A stretch of 64,000 nucleotides of DNA from CAVPXC01 sp963709505. Its GTDB lineage: Bacteria; Chloroflexota; Anaerolineae; JAAEKA01. Both the position numbers and the translations under genes were made by a program. This document shows positions 9,096 through 18,783 of the stretch, in pieces (positions within the stretch are counted from its first letter, which is position 1; every line of letters starts with the position of its first letter). Below the pieces are notes generated by a model that was given only the letters and a program-made list of their open reading frames with translations, searched no databases and was not told the origin of the DNA. The stretch lies in assembly GCA_963709505.1 (NCBI GenBank), contig CAVPXC010000033.1, forward strand, positions 62,001 through 126,000, given 5' to 3'.

Positions 9096-9452
9096 ATGAT
9101 TGACGATCCGCAAGGTCGCTTTTTACACATCTACTGCGACGAAAGCCGGCAGACAGCCGATCGCTACATGGTGATTGGCGGTATCATCGCACAGCGCGAG
9201 AATGAAACCTCCTTTGCCGAAGCCATGAAGCTCTTTCGGCAAGGCCAGAACATGCATGCCGAGTTGAAGTGGACAAAGGTGTCCAAAATGAACGGAGCAC
9301 ACACGCGCACCGGCGCCAAACGCGCCAAGGTGACCTTGGCAGAGTATATCGCCGCCAAGGCTGGGTTGTTGAACCTACAGCAGCCAACTCCGCGCAGCCA
9401 CAGGCATTTCTCGATCTGGCATTTTCACTTCCGAGGTTTCTTGAATCGATGA
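9096..9452 (+). CDS. DUF3800 protein, shortened
   Basis: 118 residues from ATG 9096; a GTG at 9087 is an alternative. The first 70 residues carry the DUF3800 start (HIYCDESRQTADRYMVIGGIIA), an acidic strand typical of this RNase H-like family, and the last 45 (RAKVTLAEYIAAKAGL...HFSIWHFHF) look like a family C-terminus. DUF3800 proteins are normally 200-270 residues, so the middle appears to be missing: an in-frame internal deletion. It sits between hsdR and hsdM, a common place for DUF3800 genes in defence islands. Probably not functional as it stands. Confidence 0.6.
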   Translation: MIDDPQGRFLHIYCDESRQTADRYMVIGGIIAQRENETSFAEAMKLFRQGQNMHAELKWTKVSKMNGAHTRTGAKRAKVTLAEYIAAKAGLLNLQQPTPRSHRHFSIWHFHFRGFLNR

Positions 9453-9464
9453 TCGAAGACGACT

Positions 9465-9492
9465 AGAGCGCGAGAGTCTCCCGGAGCGCTCT
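9465..9492. repeat. Hairpin AGAGCGC...GCGCTCT after DUF3800
   Basis: Complementary 7-base ends enclose a smaller GAGAG...CTCCC pairing, 12 bases after the DUF3800 stop. A transcription end hairpin is possible, but the T-run is poor. Confidence 0.5.
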
Positions 9493-9513
9493 GCTGTTGC
9501 CGAAAACAAAAAA

Positions 9514-9592
9514 TGCCTCAAACCCTACGCCCTTGCGGGCTACTCCTAAAGGAGTTTCCGTGACGTCATCACGGTTTTCGGGTTTGATGGCA
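9514..9592. other. Predicted four-way-junction element (structured DNA or ncRNA)
   Basis: A closing stem TGCC/TCAAACCC (9514-9525) pairs with GGGTTTGA/T/GGCA (9580-9592, one bulged T). Inside it lie three perfect hairpins in a row: GCCC-TTGC-GGGC (9529-9540), ACTCC-TAAA-GGAGT (9542-9555) and CCGTGA-CGTCA-TCACGG (9558-9574). A T-rich run follows. The shape is a cloverleaf, but no tRNA features (anticodon stem size, TTC loop, CCA) are present. Read from pairing only; function unknown. Confidence 0.55.
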
Positions 9593-9675
9593 CTTTTCTA
9601 TCTTGATTATATCACATCTTGTCAAGACCTGAGTAACCTTGGACCCAAGATATCATCGACAACTGCCAGAACGAG

Positions 9676-9706
9676 CCAATTATGCAGCAATCTGCTGCAC
9701 AATTGG
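9676..9706. repeat. Hairpin CCAATT-ATGCAGCA / TGCTGCA-CAATTGG
   Basis: A near-perfect inverted repeat with 14-15 base arms and a 3-base loop, in the otherwise featureless 9593-9849 gap upstream of the UPF0175 gene. Confidence 0.75.
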
Positions 9707-9849
9707 TATGGTTTCAGAGTTTCATGGAGCGACGATTTCGTTGGAGGAGAGAAAAGGCAAACCGTTTTATCGCTGGTACTATGACCCAACTTGTGCAATT
9801 TGCCGGAAGGCGTATATGATTCGATCAAATGGCGCTCAAGGAGTCACCG

Positions 9850-10101
9850 ATGCAGATCACAATCACTGTCCCTCAAGAACCGTTCCTGGCTGAGCCGCGT
9901 GAGAGTGTATCCAGGAAAATCCGCCTTTATGCTGCGCTCGGCATGTATCGCGCCAGTGAATTGTCTATCGGCGCGGCGTGTGAACTGGCGGGTGTCGATC
10001 GATACACATTCCTCGAATTCTGTAAGCGCCAGGACGTTTCGTTGCAGACCCAAACACCCAGCGAACTAGAAACAGAATTCAAAATGAACCTGCCTCGCTA
10101 G
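9850..10101 (+). CDS. UPF0175 (COG2886) family small DNA-binding/antitoxin protein
   Basis: 83 residues from ATG 9850, with AAGGAG 8 bases upstream. The core KIRLYAALGMYRASELSIGAACELAGVDRYTFLEFCKRQDV is the UPF0175 helix-turn-helix signature. Members are usually antitoxins paired with DUF3368 PIN toxins, as at 35.6 kb in this window, but no toxin gene follows here. An orphan antitoxin or a local regulator of the hsd genes are both possible. Confidence 0.8.
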   Translation: MQITITVPQEPFLAEPRESVSRKIRLYAALGMYRASELSIGAACELAGVDRYTFLEFCKRQDVSLQTQTPSELETEFKMNLPR

Positions 10102-10134
10102 CCCGATCCCTCAGAGACTAAGGGGGGCAGGCCG

Positions 10135-10195
10135 CCACACTCGGCGACTTTTCGCGAGGCAGGAGAAGCCCGTGGGCTTTTTGTCCTGACAGGGT
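10135..10195 (+). terminator. Possible terminator before hsdM
   Basis: GCGACTTTTCGC and AGCCCGTGGGCT hairpins are followed by TTTTTGT, between the UPF0175 stop and hsdM. Confidence 0.5.
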
Positions 10196-10262
10196 CAAAA
10201 AGCTCCTCCAACTAGCCTTTTCGGGCAAGCCACCTACGAAGAGCGTGACCGATAATCCTCCA

Positions 10263-11717
10263 ATGTCCATCACCACCCTCGTCAAATCGATCCAAGACAT
10301 CATGCGCCAGGACGCCGGCGTGGACGGCGACGCGCAGCGCATCTCGCAGCTCGTCTGGATGCTCTTCCTCAAGATCTACGACGACAAGGAGGTCGAGTAC
10401 GAGCTCGATCCGGCCTACGTCTCGCCGATCCCTGACCGCTTCCGCTGGCGAAGCTGGGCAGCCGACGACGAAGGCATGACCGGCGACGAGCTGCTGGCTT
10501 TCGTCAACAACGACCTGTTTCCCGGCCTCAAGGGCCTGCAGTTCAGCGCAGTCGACGACCCACGCGGCTACATCGTGCAGGACGTCTTCACCGACGCCTA
10601 CAACTACATGAAGTCGGGCACGTTGATCCGCCAGGTGATCAACAAGATCAACCAGATCGACTTCAACTCGATGCAGGAGCGCCACCTGTTCAACGACCTG
10701 TACGAGAAGATCCTGCGCGACCTGCAGAGCGCCGGCAACGCCGGCGAGTACTACACCCCGCGCGCCGTGACCCAATTCATGGTCGACGTGACCGATCCCA
10801 AGCTGGACGGCGTGGTGCTGGACCCGGCGACAGGCACGGGCGGCTTCCTGATCTGCGCGCTGGAGCACATCCGCAGCAAGTACGTGCACACCACCGAGGA
10901 CGCCGAGCGGCTGAGCCGGTCGATCCGGGGAGTCGAGAAGAAGCCGCTGCCGCATTTATTATGCGTCATCAACATGATCCTGCACGACGTCGAGACGCCG
11001 CACGTCGAGCGCGACAATGCCCTGTCGCGCCGGCCCTACCGCGATTACACCGACAAAGACCGGGTGCGCTACATCTTCACCAACCCGCCCTTTGGCGGCA
11101 TGGAGGAGCCGGGCGTCGAGAGCAACTTCCCGTCGCAGTTCCAGACCAAGGAGACCGCCGACCTGTTCCTGGCGCTGATCGTGCACCTGCTGCAAGACGG
11201 CGGCCAGGGCGCGATCGTGCTGCCCGACGGCTCGCTGTTCGGCGAGGGCGTCAAGACCCGGCTGAAGGAGCACCTGCTCGAGCGCTGCAACCTGCACACC
11301 ATCGTGCGGCTGCCCAACGGCGTGTTTGCGCCGTACACCGACATCAACACCAACCTGCTGTTCTTCACCAAAGGCGAGCCGACGACCGAGGTGTGGTACT
11401 TCGAGCATCCTTTACCGGAGGGCTACAAGAAATACACCAAGACCCGGCCGATCCGCATCGAGGAGTTCGAGCTGGAGAAAGCCTGGTGGCACGACCGGCA
11501 GGAGACCAGCCGGGCCTGGCGCGTGCCGGTCGAGGCCATCAAGGCGCGCAACTACAACCTGGACATCAAGAACCCCAACGCCGAGGACCCCAGCCACGGC
11601 GACCCGCTCAAGCTGCTGGCGCAGTACCACGCCTTGCAGTCCGACATCGCCGCCCGCCGCGCCGCGCTGCGCGACGAGCTGCAAGCCGCGCTGGAGAGGT
11701 CGGGCCATGGCGCTTGA
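10263..11717 (+). CDS. hsdM: Type I restriction-modification DNA methyltransferase, M subunit
   Basis: 484 residues from ATG 10263; an in-frame GTG at 10245 gives six more. The N-terminal helical domain (MSITTLVKSIQDIMRQDAG) is followed by the AdoMet motif I LDPATGTGGFLICAL (about residue 185) and the adenine-N6 catalytic motif NPPFGG (about 277), as in all HsdM proteins. It methylates adenine in the recognition site in an M2S complex and joins HsdR for restriction. Its end overlaps the hsdS start by 11 bases. Confidence 0.96.
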   Translation: MSITTLVKSIQDIMRQDAGVDGDAQRISQLVWMLFLKIYDDKEVEYELDPAYVSPIPDRFRWRSWAADDEGMTGDELLAFVNNDLFPGLKGLQFSAVDDPRGYIVQDVFTDAYNYMKSGTLIRQVINKINQIDFNSMQERHLFNDLYEKILRDLQSAGNAGEYYTPRAVTQFMVDVTDPKLDGVVLDPATGTGGFLICALEHIRSKYVHTTEDAERLSRSIRGVEKKPLPHLLCVINMILHDVETPHVERDNALSRRPYRDYTDKDRVRYIFTNPPFGGMEEPGVESNFPSQFQTKETADLFLALIVHLLQDGGQGAIVLPDGSLFGEGVKTRLKEHLLERCNLHTIVRLPNGVFAPYTDINTNLLFFTKGEPTTEVWYFEHPLPEGYKKYTKTRPIRIEEFELEKAWWHDRQETSRAWRVPVEAIKARNYNLDIKNPNAEDPSHGDPLKLLAQYHALQSDIAARRAALRDELQAALERSGHGA

Positions 11718-13424
11718 CCTGCTCTTCCCCAATTTCGACGAGCTGATCCGTAAACCGGAGGACGTGCAGCGGCTGAACGAGGCGATCTTGCAGTTGGCGG
11801 TGCAGGGGAAGCTGGTGGCGCAGGATCCGAATGATGAGCCGGCGAGTGAGTTGTTGAAGAGAATGGAGGAGAAAAGGAAGCGGTTGGTGAAGGAGGGGAA
11901 GATTAAAGAGGAAAAGCGCCTGCCGCAGCTTGATCCAAAGAATGAAGCGAAGGGACTTCCATATGGATGGAAACTGATCGAACTTGGAGAAGTAATAGAA
12001 CTTGTCTCAGGGCAGCACATCATGCAAAGTGACTACAATGATCAGGGTGAAGGTATGCCCTACCTTACAGGACCGGCAGACTTCGGCCCTTTTTATCCCA
12101 TCATCAGCAAATGGGCGACCAACCCAAAGGTAATAGCCCAAAGAGGAGATATCCTAATCACGGTCAAAGGGGCGGGTCTGGGGAAGCTCAATATCGTGGA
12201 TCTGGCTGAGGTCGCTATTAGTCGCCAATTGATGGCCATACGAAGTTGGATGCCAATCAATGACTATCTTTTTCTCGTCTTGAGGTCGCGATTCGCCACT
12301 TTCCAAAACAGTGGAGTCGGTATTGCAATTCCTGGATTGAGTTCGCGATCATATTACGACAATACGCTTACCACTCCCGCCCCTCCACGAACAACAGCGC
12401 ATCGTCGCCAAGGTCGATGAACTCTTCGCCCAGACCGGCGGACTGGAAGCCAAGATGCGCCAGGCCCAGGAGGACGTCGTCACCCTCAACCGGGCCGCGC
12501 TGTATCGCCTGCACACCGCGCAGGACGACGACCAGTTCCAGGCTGCATGGCACACCATCCGCGACCACTTCGACGTGCTCTACGACGATCCACGCAACGT
12601 GGCCGAGCTGCGGCAGACGATCCTCGACCTGGCGGTGCGCGGGAAGCTTGTGCCGCAGGATCCGAATGATGAGCCGGCGGAGGAGTTATTAAGGACGATA
12701 GAGGCCAAGAAGAGGCATTTGGTGAAACAGGAAGACTAAGAAGTCCAGCGCACTGATGCGCGACGGGCCAGTTTCGGCACATGAGCTTCCAAATGGATGG
12801 TGTTGGGCCTTGGTTGACGACCTCTGCTATGTGGGTACTGGGTCTACTCCGCGTCGTGACGAGCCAGGCAATTATGAAGATGGTCAAATACCGTGGATAA
12901 CTAGCGCCGTGACCGGAATGCCTTTCATCACCGAGGCCAGCGAGTATATCTCCGAACGAGCGCTTGCAGAGACAAATTGCCAAGTATATCCCAAACACAC
13001 GTTAATCGTGGGAATGTACGGGCAAGGCAAGACGCGAGGACAGGTATCTGAATTGTTGATCGAAGCTTCAACTAACCAGGCCTGCGCGGCTCTTGTCTTC
13101 GACGGATTCTCGGATTGTGTTCGGCCTTACGTGAAGCTGTTCTTTCAAAAGAATTACCTTGAACTGAGGAAACTAGCTGAAGGCGGAGCACAGCCGAACC
13201 TGAACGTTGGAAAGATTAGGAGTGCCTCAATACCTGTGCCACCCCTCGCCGAGCAAGAGCGCATTATGGCCCGGGTCGATCAACTCATGGAGTTGTGCGA
13301 TGAGTTGGTGGCGGGCCTGGTGAGCATGGAAGAGGTGCGTGAGAGGGTGACGGCCGCGGTCACGTGTAAGATCCCACAATCCTTAGTCACAAAGAAGAAT
13401 TCAAATGACGAAGACACCCATTGA
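11707..13424 (+). CDS. hsdS: Type I restriction specificity subunit (two apparent frameshifts)
   Basis: Begins MALDLLFPNFDELIRKPEDV inside the end of hsdM. Target recognition domain 1 follows GLPYGWKLIELGEV; the central conserved helix (HEQQRIVAKVDELFAQT...) follows; domain 2 begins LPNGWCWALVDDLCYVGTGSTPR and ends with the distal helix LAEQERIMARVDQLMELCDEL. The linker repeat AILQLAVQGKLVAQDPNDEP recurs as TILDLAVRGKLVPQDPNDEP, typical of HsdS half-symmetry. Single-base removals near 12370 and 12734 give one continuous protein of about 571 residues. Domain 1 and 2 regions are less GC-rich than the flanks, as expected for exchanged recognition domains. Confidence 0.88.
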
Positions 13425-13892
13425 ACAATTCGCAGACTACATTACCCTCGTATACCATGAGGCTCGTAACGTACGACATCTTACCCGTCGAGGTTACTTG
13501 CCGGCCGCGCCGTGGGCACGCCTAATCAACTTACCAACGAATCGTGACGAAGCTTGGAAAGTCCTTCAGCCTTTGCGGCACCAAGCCAAACAAGCGGGAA
13601 CCGCCAAACAGGCTCTTGCGGTATTTCAACGACGGTTCGCCGTAACACTTGATCAACTAATCGCACTTTACGGGGATGAACGCTGGAAACACCGCCGGCA
13701 TATGGCGGTTCTGCCTGGGCACCGATAGCGGAGGATGTTAGTACGCTGGCTAGGGCCATTGACGCTGGTGAAGAGGAGTTATTCAATCGCACTCTTGCTC
13801 GCTTAGGTGCAGCAAGCCACAATACCAATAAAGTAAGCGAGAAGCTGAGAATGCTCGACAATAGCCTCCAGTTGGATGACACACACAAATAG
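13405..13892 (+). CDS. Unknown protein downstream of hsdS (frame break near 13690)
   Basis: The gene starts inside the end of hsdS (MTKTPIEQFADYITLVYHEARNVRH...). The first 95 residues run to YGDERWKH; the sequence then continues in another frame as AYGGSAWAPIAEDVSTLARAI...LDDTHK, ending at 13892. Joining them needs one added or two removed bases near 13690. The total of about 160 residues is helical and charged, with no domain I recognise. Tight coupling to hsdS suggests a restriction-associated accessory protein. Confidence 0.5.
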
Positions 13893-14422
13893 CGATCAGG
13901 GCGAAACCGCAGACCGTGCTTAAGCAAATTCCTGGGACGTCTCGTTTGAAAACATAACACTTATGCTGCTACTCGCGGCAAATCACTTCGAGGCTGGACA
14001 GAACAAGGTATTATCTCTACTTGGAGACAAAGGAAAGTAGCCCTAGATAAGTTCGCTCTGTTCCGGTTGTGTCACTGGACGTGCGACGAGGGGATTGCCG
14101 ACATGTCACGGCGTTTTATGGCGTCGTTGGCTGAAGTAAAAGTAATCACCCCACTGCAGCTAGGCCCGGTTACCGGACGCACGGCATAAAGCCGGCTTTC
14201 ACATGCAGTGGAGTGATCGATTGTCTTGCAGAGATATAGGATTGTCCAAACTTGGCGTAAGGACCATCACACGGCATGAAGCCGAATTTCGTCCGCTGGC
14301 AGTTCGATTATAGGTGAAATCAATCGATTTGTCAATGATTTTGCCGATTGCCGATTGCGCAGGGCACTTGCTTTTTTACAGCAATTGTTGTAAACTACTT
14401 GGGCTATGGAGGTGCATGAAAG
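13893..14422. other. 530-base gap with an inverted repeat, no gene seen
   Basis: No supported coding region. ATCACCCCACTGCA (14145-14158) and TGCAGTGGAGTGAT (14204-14217) are inverted with one mismatch, and CACGGCATAAAGCCG / CACGGCATGAAGCCG form a direct repeat about 90 bases apart. This could be the scar of a small insertion. Confidence 0.5.
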
Positions 14423-15530
14423 ATGGTTTCTCAAGATGTCTTGCGAGAAGTTGTCACCCTGCCCGAGGCATCCGTTCTGGCCGTAACCATGGGCTACCGG
14501 TTGGATCGCAGCAACCTATTGCGGTATGCGCGGACGGGGCGGCTTGTGGCGAGGAAGAGCGCTGGAACCTGGCTGACGACGCGCTCGGCCGTCCAGGCGC
14601 TGATTGTCGATCTGGCCGATGAGACGCGCGGTCGTCCACACGCTCAGCCGGCGGTATGGGCGGAGGTATCGATGACGCCGGAACTGGTGAAAGTACTAGG
14701 GGAAATCGACCACTTGCGGTCGGAATTGACTCAACAGGCGCGCAGCCAAGCCGATGAGGAATACTTGCGTCGCGAGCTGACGGTTGAGGCGATTTATCAC
14801 ACCAACCGCATCGAAGGTAACCAACTTTCGCTGCCAGAGGTGCGAGCAATCGTCGAGGCCTTTTGGGCCGAAGCCAATGGTCACGGGGGGACCAACCAGG
14901 ATGAACAGCCGGAAACGGGACGAGCAAGAAACTCGCAACACGACTGAGGTAATGGAATGGATCGAGCACCTGGCACAGGAGTCCGATCTCACCATCGATC
15001 TTGATCTGATCTGCCATATCAACCGTCTGACGCTGCGCAAGACCGATCGTGACTATTGGGCCGGTCGCGTGCGCTCTGAGGTTGATTGGCATCAGCCGAA
15101 TGAATGGACAAGACAGCGTGCGATTGTAGCTCTCGACGAACGCGGACTGGCAGTGGCGGATGAGCACACAGGCAAATTGCTTGTGCAGTTCCCGCCAGAT
15201 CGAGAAGTCGGGCCAATGGTCGTTGAATTGCTGGCCTGGGTCAATTCGACCGAAGCAGCAAGCTTGCACCCAGTTGTGCGCGCAGCGTTGTTCCACCAGC
15301 GTTTTACAGCCATTCATCCCTTCCGCGATGGCAACGGGCGCACAGCAAGAGCGCTTACCACGCTCTTGCTGTGGCGAGCTGGCTTTCCAGCCAAGATCCT
15401 TGTCCTCCAGCGTATCCTGGATGAAGAGCGCGATGCGTACATCGACGCTTTGCGTGCGGCTGATCGAGGCAATGTCCAAGGGTGGGTGCAGTTCTTTGCA
15501 GAAGCCTTGGTTGATGCTCTGCGGAAATAG
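14423..15530 (+). CDS. Fic-domain protein with N-terminal inhibitory helix (one apparent frameshift)
   Basis: About 369 residues once one base is removed near 14913. An N-terminal helix-turn-helix-like segment (VTLPEASVLAVTMGYRLDRSNLLRYARTGRL) precedes the inhibitory motif TNRIEGN (S/T-x-x-x-E-G/N, class II Fic arrangement). The Fic core HPFRDGNGRTAR (near residue 295) carries the catalytic His and the anion-binding GNGR. Such enzymes transfer AMP or another nucleotide moiety from a nucleotide to protein hydroxyls. GGAGG lies upstream of the ATG. It is an isolated gene at the downstream edge of the restriction locus; the target is unknown. Confidence 0.85.
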
Positions 15531-15598
15531 GCCCACGTTGGTTCTTATGCGATCCAGCGAAATATCTCAAGAACTGATACAATATCTCGAGGCCACAC

Positions 15599-16224
15599 CT
15601 ACCAGCTAACCGGCTTATGAAACACGCCATGGACATCGGTCAGCACGTCAGGGAATTGGCTGGCGGCCAGGACACCTTGACGGATCTGTTTGACAAACGA
15701 GGCTTGCTGAGCCAACACCTTGCTGGTCGTGTGTTTTTGCGGGTTAAGCAGGCCAACGGGCAGCCCAAGTTCCAATCGCACGATCCTGATCGGCTCCAAG
15801 AGGTCCAAATCGTTGGTCACGAGGACGGCCGCCTCATATTCCTTCTTATACCCGTCGTTGATCAGATGAGCAGCAATGTTGACGTCCGAGCCCTTCTCCT
15901 CGGTTTTGACGACTTTTGCGAATTTTGATCCGCCGGCCGCCGGCTGGGCGAGGGGCATCATCACGTCATGGGCCAGGAACCGGCCGAGGACGATCTCGAG
16001 ATCGGGAAGGGTTTGCAACACGCGAAAATAGATCTGTTGGCGCGTTGGTTTATCCGGGTCGTCGTCTCGAGCGCTCACGCTGCGGCGAAGTATTTGATCT
16101 TCGTGATTTGGTAACCCGGCAGCAGCAACACGCTCATGCGGCTCAGATCGAGCCATTTATGAGGCGTGCCTTTGAGCGCCCCATAGTACAGATTGAAACC
16201 ATCGACGTAGACCCAGGTTTTCAT
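15599..16224 (-). CDS. NYN (PIN-like) domain protein (one apparent frameshift)
   Basis: It reads MKTWVYVDGFNLYYGALKGT from ATG 16224 (GAGG just upstream), then after a frame break near 16085 SARDDDPDKPTRQQIYF, EEKGSDVNIAAHLINDGYKKEYEAAVLVTNDLDLLEPI and a terminal basic region. VDGFNLY, KGSDVNIA and NDxDL are the acidic clusters of LabA/DUF88-type NYN nucleases. Here a missing base rather than an extra one restores the frame. Probably a metal-dependent RNase of the defence island; about 208 residues. Confidence 0.78.
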
Positions 16225-16245
16225 TCCACCCTCGTGCTATAAGCA

Positions 16246-16272
16246 GAGACCGTACTCAATGAGTACGGTCTC
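16246..16272. repeat. Perfect hairpin GAGACCGTACTCA / TGAGTACGGTCTC
   Basis: Thirteen-base perfect arms with a one-base loop lie 22 bases upstream of the NYN start, on its leader side. A dyad operator or an extragenic palindrome; nothing else coding is seen in 16225-16491. Confidence 0.7.
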
Positions 16273-16408
16273 GCGGCCTGTCCCCGAAGGAACAGGGGGG
16301 TTGATAACCTGATTATAGATCAGTATCGGCCATCGGTCAAGTCCGGTTTTCGAGTTTCGAGAGTTTTGCCCATGATGCATCTCGACCTATTTCCGTTGGT
16401 ATCTATAC

Positions 16409-16444
16409 AAAACGTCGGCATATTTCGATAAGTGCCGACGTTTT
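16409..16444 (-). terminator. Terminator of the metzincin gene
   Basis: AAAACGTCGGCA and TGCCGACGTTTT are perfect 12-base arms around a 12-base loop, 48 bases beyond the stop of the minus-strand gene. Confidence 0.7.
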
Positions 16445-16491
16445 GAATGCGCATGCTGACGATCGACAGACACAGCACGGTAAGGGGAACC

Positions 16492-17869
16492 CTACTCGCC
16501 GTTTCCACCCCCGGCCACCCCTTCCAGGATCGTCTCGATCTGATTGCTCAAATCGGCCAAATGGGCGCGGGTGGGGGTATTGCCGCTGTTGGCTTCGGCG
16601 GCGTTGAGTTCTCGCAGCAGCTTCTGCAGATTCCAGCGCGCCGCGCCGCGTAGATCGCCGCTGTAGTCGCTGTCCACATATCCCTGCAAGGTATCGACAT
16701 AGATGCGCTGCAGATCACGCCGGAGCGGATCGATCAACGGCGCATCTTGCTTTAGCTCGGCGAAGAGCCCGGCCTGCAATTCGGCCAGGTAATCGATCGG
16801 GAGATACGCGTCGGCGCTATTTAGCTGTTCACCCTCACCCAATCGCGCCAGCCGGCCTAGCTCCATCAAGTCGTTGAGCAGCATCTGCTGATATTGCTGC
16901 AGTCAGTACAGACCACCTGCCGGCGTCAGCCGGTCGAGCACATCGGCGGGGATGAAAACCGCCGGCGTTTGCAGATTCTCCAACACAAATTGCAGCGCCT
17001 CTTGCTGTTTGACCTTGGGCACACGATGGAATTGAACATCGCCGCGCCCGGCCAAGCTGCGGGATCAGGTTGGTGACGCCGTCGCCCGGTTGGGCGATGT
17101 AGTTGTAACGCCCATAGGACATGGTGGAAGGCGACGTGCCATGCTGGCTGGTGAATTCAGGGTCGCGCAGCTGATCAATGGTGTAGAGCTGGCTGGCTTT
17201 GTGGTTGTGTCTCAGCCCGAGGGCATGGCCCACCTCGTGGGCAATCACCTGGCGCAGCGCGGCGCCCAGAATCTCATCCGGCAAAGGCAACGTACGCGCC
17301 CGCTCGTCGACGGCGGAGGCTTGCACGAAGTACCACTGCTCGATCACTTCCAGCATGTCGGCGAACACCTGCACGTGCGCAGAGAGGATCTCACCCGAGC
17401 GGGGATCGACCGTGCTGGGTCCCACGGCTTTGGCAATCGGCTGCGCTACCCAGCGGATCACCGAATGGCGCGTGTCCGCCGGATCCCAGTTGGGATCGTC
17501 TTCGACGCTGGGAGCATCCTTGACGACGATGGCATTCTTGAAGCCGGCGACTTCAAAGGCCGGCAGCCAATCCTCCACACCCTGTTTGATCGAAGCGCGC
17601 CAACGTGCAGGTACCTCGCGGCTGATATAAAAGACAATCGGCTGCACCGGCTCAGAAAGCTCAGCGCTGGGGTCTCTCTTCTCCAGCCGAAAGCGGGTGA
17701 TCAGCTCACGATCCACCACGTCGGGCGCTTCAGCGCCCGAGTAATCCTCATAGGCAACTGTAAAGTAGCCTATGCGCGGGTCGGCGTAGCGCAACGTCAG
17801 TTGACTTTGGCGAAGTTGGGCACTATCATATTCGACTGCAGGTGCGGAACGATCGTTGCGATTCGACAA
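16492..17869 (-). pseudogene. Metzincin zinc metalloprotease (DUF5117-like), broken and short
   Basis: The zinc site HEVGHALGLRHNH (HExxHxxGxxH) and the downstream Met-turn-like STMSYGRYNY identify a metzincin of the DUF5117 type; these are usually secreted enzymes of 700-900 residues. Here about 455 residues remain. The N-terminal signal peptide and propeptide-like domain are absent, one base must be removed near 17045 to continue the frame, and an in-frame TGA at 16903-16905 interrupts GGLY(*)LQQYQQ. The combination of missing N-terminus, shift and stop suggests a decaying gene, although the last two could be sequence errors. Confidence 0.7.
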
Positions 17870-17973
17870 TGCATTGACAGAAGCCTCTCTGTGCGTACAA
17901 TTGCAGGAGCACGGTCATTCGTAAGGACCGGCCAAAATCTTGTGAGCAGCAGTAACACATGAGGAGGTACGAC

Positions 17974-18352
17974 ATGGAGGCTGTCTCCACCATTTTCAAA
18001 CAAATTCGTACGCTAGTGCTTCCCCTCAGCGCTGAGCAACGTCTGGAACTTATTCAGAATATCGCATCCTTAGCGCCTCTTGAAGGGGATTTGCAAGAGA
18101 CATCGCGGCGGAACGAACAGATTGGGACCGAACAAGCATCTTGGTACGCACTGCCCACGGCAAAAAAGAGAGCGATACAACAACCAGTTTGTCGCAGTCA
18201 AAAATGGACAAGTGGTCGACCACGACGCTGATCAGCGAGCGCTGTATTTGCGGGTACGAAGGCACTTTGGTTCGGCCCCAGTTGCCATTCTTTGGGCAGG
18301 TTGGAGCGAGCCACCCTTGTTTGATATCCGCAGCCCTCGCCTGGAGCGATGA
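17974..18352 (+). CDS. DUF5678-like protein (one apparent frameshift)
   Basis: MEAVSTIFKQIRTLVLPLSAEQRLELIQNIAS starts at 17974. After an A6 run at 18162 the frame changes to ERYNNQFVAVKNGQVVDHDADQRALYLRVRRHFG...PLFDIRSPRLER. The second half (NQFVAVKNGQVVD, then ALYLRVRRHFGSAPVAI) matches the DUF5678 pattern. The homopolymer makes an extra A likely. It is followed after two bases by a retropepsin-like gene. Function unknown; the N-terminal helix resembles antitoxin dimerisation helices. Confidence 0.6.
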
Positions 18353-18354
18353 CC

Positions 18355-18753
18355 ATGCCTCATGCGTACGACACCAGCCATCCTCTTGCTTTCCCCGCAC
18401 TACCTGTCAGTATTCGTCAGATCGATGGCGACGCCACCACGATGGCTCTCTAAGCCCTAGTGGATTCAGGCGCTGATGTCACTATTGTGCCGGTAGGATA
18501 CTTGCGGGCCATTGGTGCAGAGCAAATCTATGGTGCGTACTTGCGTGCCCATTGGGGAGGAAGACGTGCGGTGGCAGTCTTCCTGGTAGATCTGGAGATT
18601 GAGAATCAGATCATGCCAAGCATCGAGGTAGTCGGCGACGAGCAAGGACAAGAGATTCTGTTGGGGCGCAACGTCTTGAACAAACTCATCCTGTTGCTAG
18701 ACGGACCACGGCAGCAAGCAGACGTTCTAAGTCACAGGCCAGCGGACGTGTAG
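18355..18753 (+). pseudogene. Retropepsin-like aspartic protease with in-frame stop
   Basis: ATG 18355 opens MPHAYDTSHPLAFPALPVSIRQIDG, then an in-frame TAA at 18448-18450 interrupts just before ALVDSGADVTIVPVGYL, the D-[ST]-G-A active-site loop of clan AA proteases. The chain ends EILLGRNVLNKLILLLDGP, the conserved LGRDVLN-type helix. About 132 residues. Only the stop is wrong, so a sense-to-stop substitution (real or sequencing) broke it. It is paired with the upstream DUF5678-like gene. Confidence 0.7.
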
Positions 18754-18783
18754 CACCCCACATTCCTAATCAGATTTGCTACG

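Noticed and set aside
7155..9113. 652-codon open frame antisense to hsdR
   Set aside because: High-GC shadow of hsdR codon use; no motifs, no ribosome-binding site, and hsdR itself is fully supported.
9514..9592. tRNA gene or integron attC site
   Set aside because: Cloverleaf-like, but stem sizes, TTC loop and CCA end are absent, and there is no integrase or attC core pair.
16903..16905. Selenocysteine codon in the metalloprotease
   Set aside because: TGA is not at a redox or zinc-binding position, no SECIS-like hairpin is evident just downstream, and the gene is already damaged.
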